A stretch of DNA of 7,232 nt from Pseudomonadales bacterium (GTDB lineage: Bacteria; Pseudomonadota; Gammaproteobacteria; Pseudomonadales; IMCC2047): positions 1-7,232 of the forward strand of contig JAIPFG010000161.1 in NCBI GenBank assembly GCA_021736745.1, read 5' to 3'. Position 1 is the first letter of the stretch, and each line of letters starts with the position of its first letter. Below the pieces are notes generated by a model that had not been told where the DNA came from, searched no databases, and saw nothing but the letters and a program-made list of their open reading frames with translations. Made by a program: the position numbers and the translations under genes. This document shows positions 6,847-7,232 of the stretch, one piece after another.

Positions 6847-6874
6847 TAGATTGATTGGAATTCCAAATTATAAT
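6847..6874 (+). promoter_or_regulatory. Putative sigma-70 promoter of the second MscS-type gene
   Basis: A perfect -10 hexamer TATAAT occupies 6869-6874. At 16-base spacing the -35 is TAGATT (6847-6852), only a 3/6 match to TTGACA, so the promoter may be weak or depend on an activator. Transcription would begin near 6881, giving a leader of about 46 bases before the ATG at 6927. The perfect palindrome TTGGAATTCCAA fills most of the spacer. Confidence 0.4.
6855..6866. promoter_or_regulatory. Perfect 12-bp palindrome TTGGAATTCCAA inside the promoter spacer
   Basis: This exact dyad is centred between 6860 and 6861 and lies between the putative -35 and -10 elements, the position expected for a repressor operator or for a MerR-type regulator acting on the spacer. 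It shares the GAATTC core with the palindrome at 6819-6830. Confidence 0.4.
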
Positions 6875-6895
6875 CGCTAAACAGGTTGTTAACCT
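6875..6895. repeat. Second CGCTAAACAGG copy joined to inverted repeat AGGTT-GTT-AACCT
   Basis: CGCTAAACAGG at 6875-6885 repeats 6794-6804 exactly. Its end overlaps the dyad AGGTT (6883-6887) GTT AACCT (6891-6895). The element begins directly after the -10 hexamer, so it would cover the transcription start and could be an operator or a 5'-leader hairpin. Function is inferred from position only. Confidence 0.4.
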
Positions 6896-6926
6896 CTTAA
6901 TAGCCCACTTTTCTTGGAGTCACATC

Positions 6927-7232
6927 ATGCCAAGCGCCGCAGAATTCTCAGCACAATTAAAAAACACGGTTCTCACCACTATCAATGAGGTCGTCAACAA
7001 TTTACCCAGTATCGCGGGTGCGGTCATCCTACTTTTAGTTGGTTGGCTGATTGCTCGCCTGATCCGTTTGGCGACAATCAAATTCCTCAACCTCATGAAT
7101 CATTTTTTGGAGCGCTTGTTAACTGGCCGCACCCGTGCGGTGGTGCGCTTTTCCAGTGGCGTAACCCGGCTGGTCGGGGGCATATTGTTCTGGATCACCT
7201 TATTTATTTTTACCACCGCTGCCCTCCGCATT
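6927..7232 (+). CDS. Second MscS-type mechanosensitive channel, N-terminal part, cut by the right window edge
   Basis: 102 codons are open to the right edge. The ATG at 6927 has GGAG at 6916-6919, 7 bases upstream, a good start. The protein begins with a short amphipathic stretch (MPSAAEFSAQLKNTVLTTIN), then a first membrane helix at about residues 26-46 (LPSIAGAVILLLVGWLIARLI). A basic linker with a predicted short helix follows, then a second membrane helix from about 80 (TRLVGGILFWITLFIFTTAAL). This N-terminal layout, with the 'GWLIARLIR' helix end, is typical of MscS-superfamily proteins with conserved TM-helix repeats. The pore helix and beta domain that would prove it lie outside the window. 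It is not a close copy of the channel at 3455-4333 and has its own regulatory region. Confidence 0.65.
   Translation, partial: MPSAAEFSAQLKNTVLTTINEVVNNLPSIAGAVILLLVGWLIARLIRLATIKFLNLMNHFLERLLTGRTRAVVRFSSGVTRLVGGILFWITLFIFTTAALRI

Noticed and set aside
6790..6849. 19-residue ORF (MPLNRVSENTLNSGTMNHA) upstream of the second channel gene
   Set aside because: Weak ribosome site, no similarity, and the sequence is better explained by the palindromic regulatory elements it runs through.
6555..6866. Minus-strand 103-codon open frame
   Set aside because: Half of it is antisense to the DUF4136-like gene and the rest lies in the regulatory region; no domain or ribosome site.
6851..6874. TTGATT as the -35 partner of TATAAT
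   Set aside because: The spacer would be only 12 bases, too short for a sigma-70 promoter; TAGATT at 16 bases was used instead.

Overview
The window looks like a chromosomal segment of a Gram-negative, most likely gammaproteobacterial, genome of moderate G+C. The evidence is a TamB C-terminus (outer-membrane biogenesis), a CNNM/DUF21 protein, and periplasmic and inner-membrane transport genes. I cannot name a genus from the sequence alone. No tRNA, rRNA, CRISPR array or insertion sequence was seen.

Layout: (1) positions 2-1315, + strand, hold the 3' end of tamB, open at the left edge. (2) Positions 1349-2412, - strand and convergent with tamB, hold a CNNM (DUF21) membrane protein gene with ion-transport-type domains. 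Its reading frame is broken twice, and each break is explained by one extra base in a homopolymer run. (3) From 2567 rightward all genes are on the + strand: a DUF432 protein (2567-3376), an MscS-family mechanosensitive channel (3455-4333), a Na+/phosphate cotransporter-family protein with a PhoU-like tail (4343-6007, 9 bases after the channel gene), a probable rho-independent terminator overlapping the transporter stop codon, a DUF4136-like envelope protein (6083-6697), a 229-base regulatory region rich in palindromes, and the start of a second MscS-type channel gene (6927 to the right edge).

The common theme is ion and osmotic homeostasis at the inner membrane: two mechanosensitive channels, a phosphate/sodium transporter, a CNNM-type (Mg/Co transport-related) protein and two envelope proteins of unknown function. 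DUF432-MscS-Na/Pi probably form one transcription unit ending at the terminator near 6039. The second channel gene has its own promoter region. A functional link between DUF432 and the adjacent channel is inference from gene order.

The least explained parts are the leader of the first channel gene (a strong Shine-Dalgarno followed at once by ATG-TAA, then a 10-codon ORF overlapping the channel start), the double homopolymer frameshift in the CNNM gene, and the cluster of GAATTC-centred palindromes and repeated CGCTAAACAGG elements upstream of the second channel gene.
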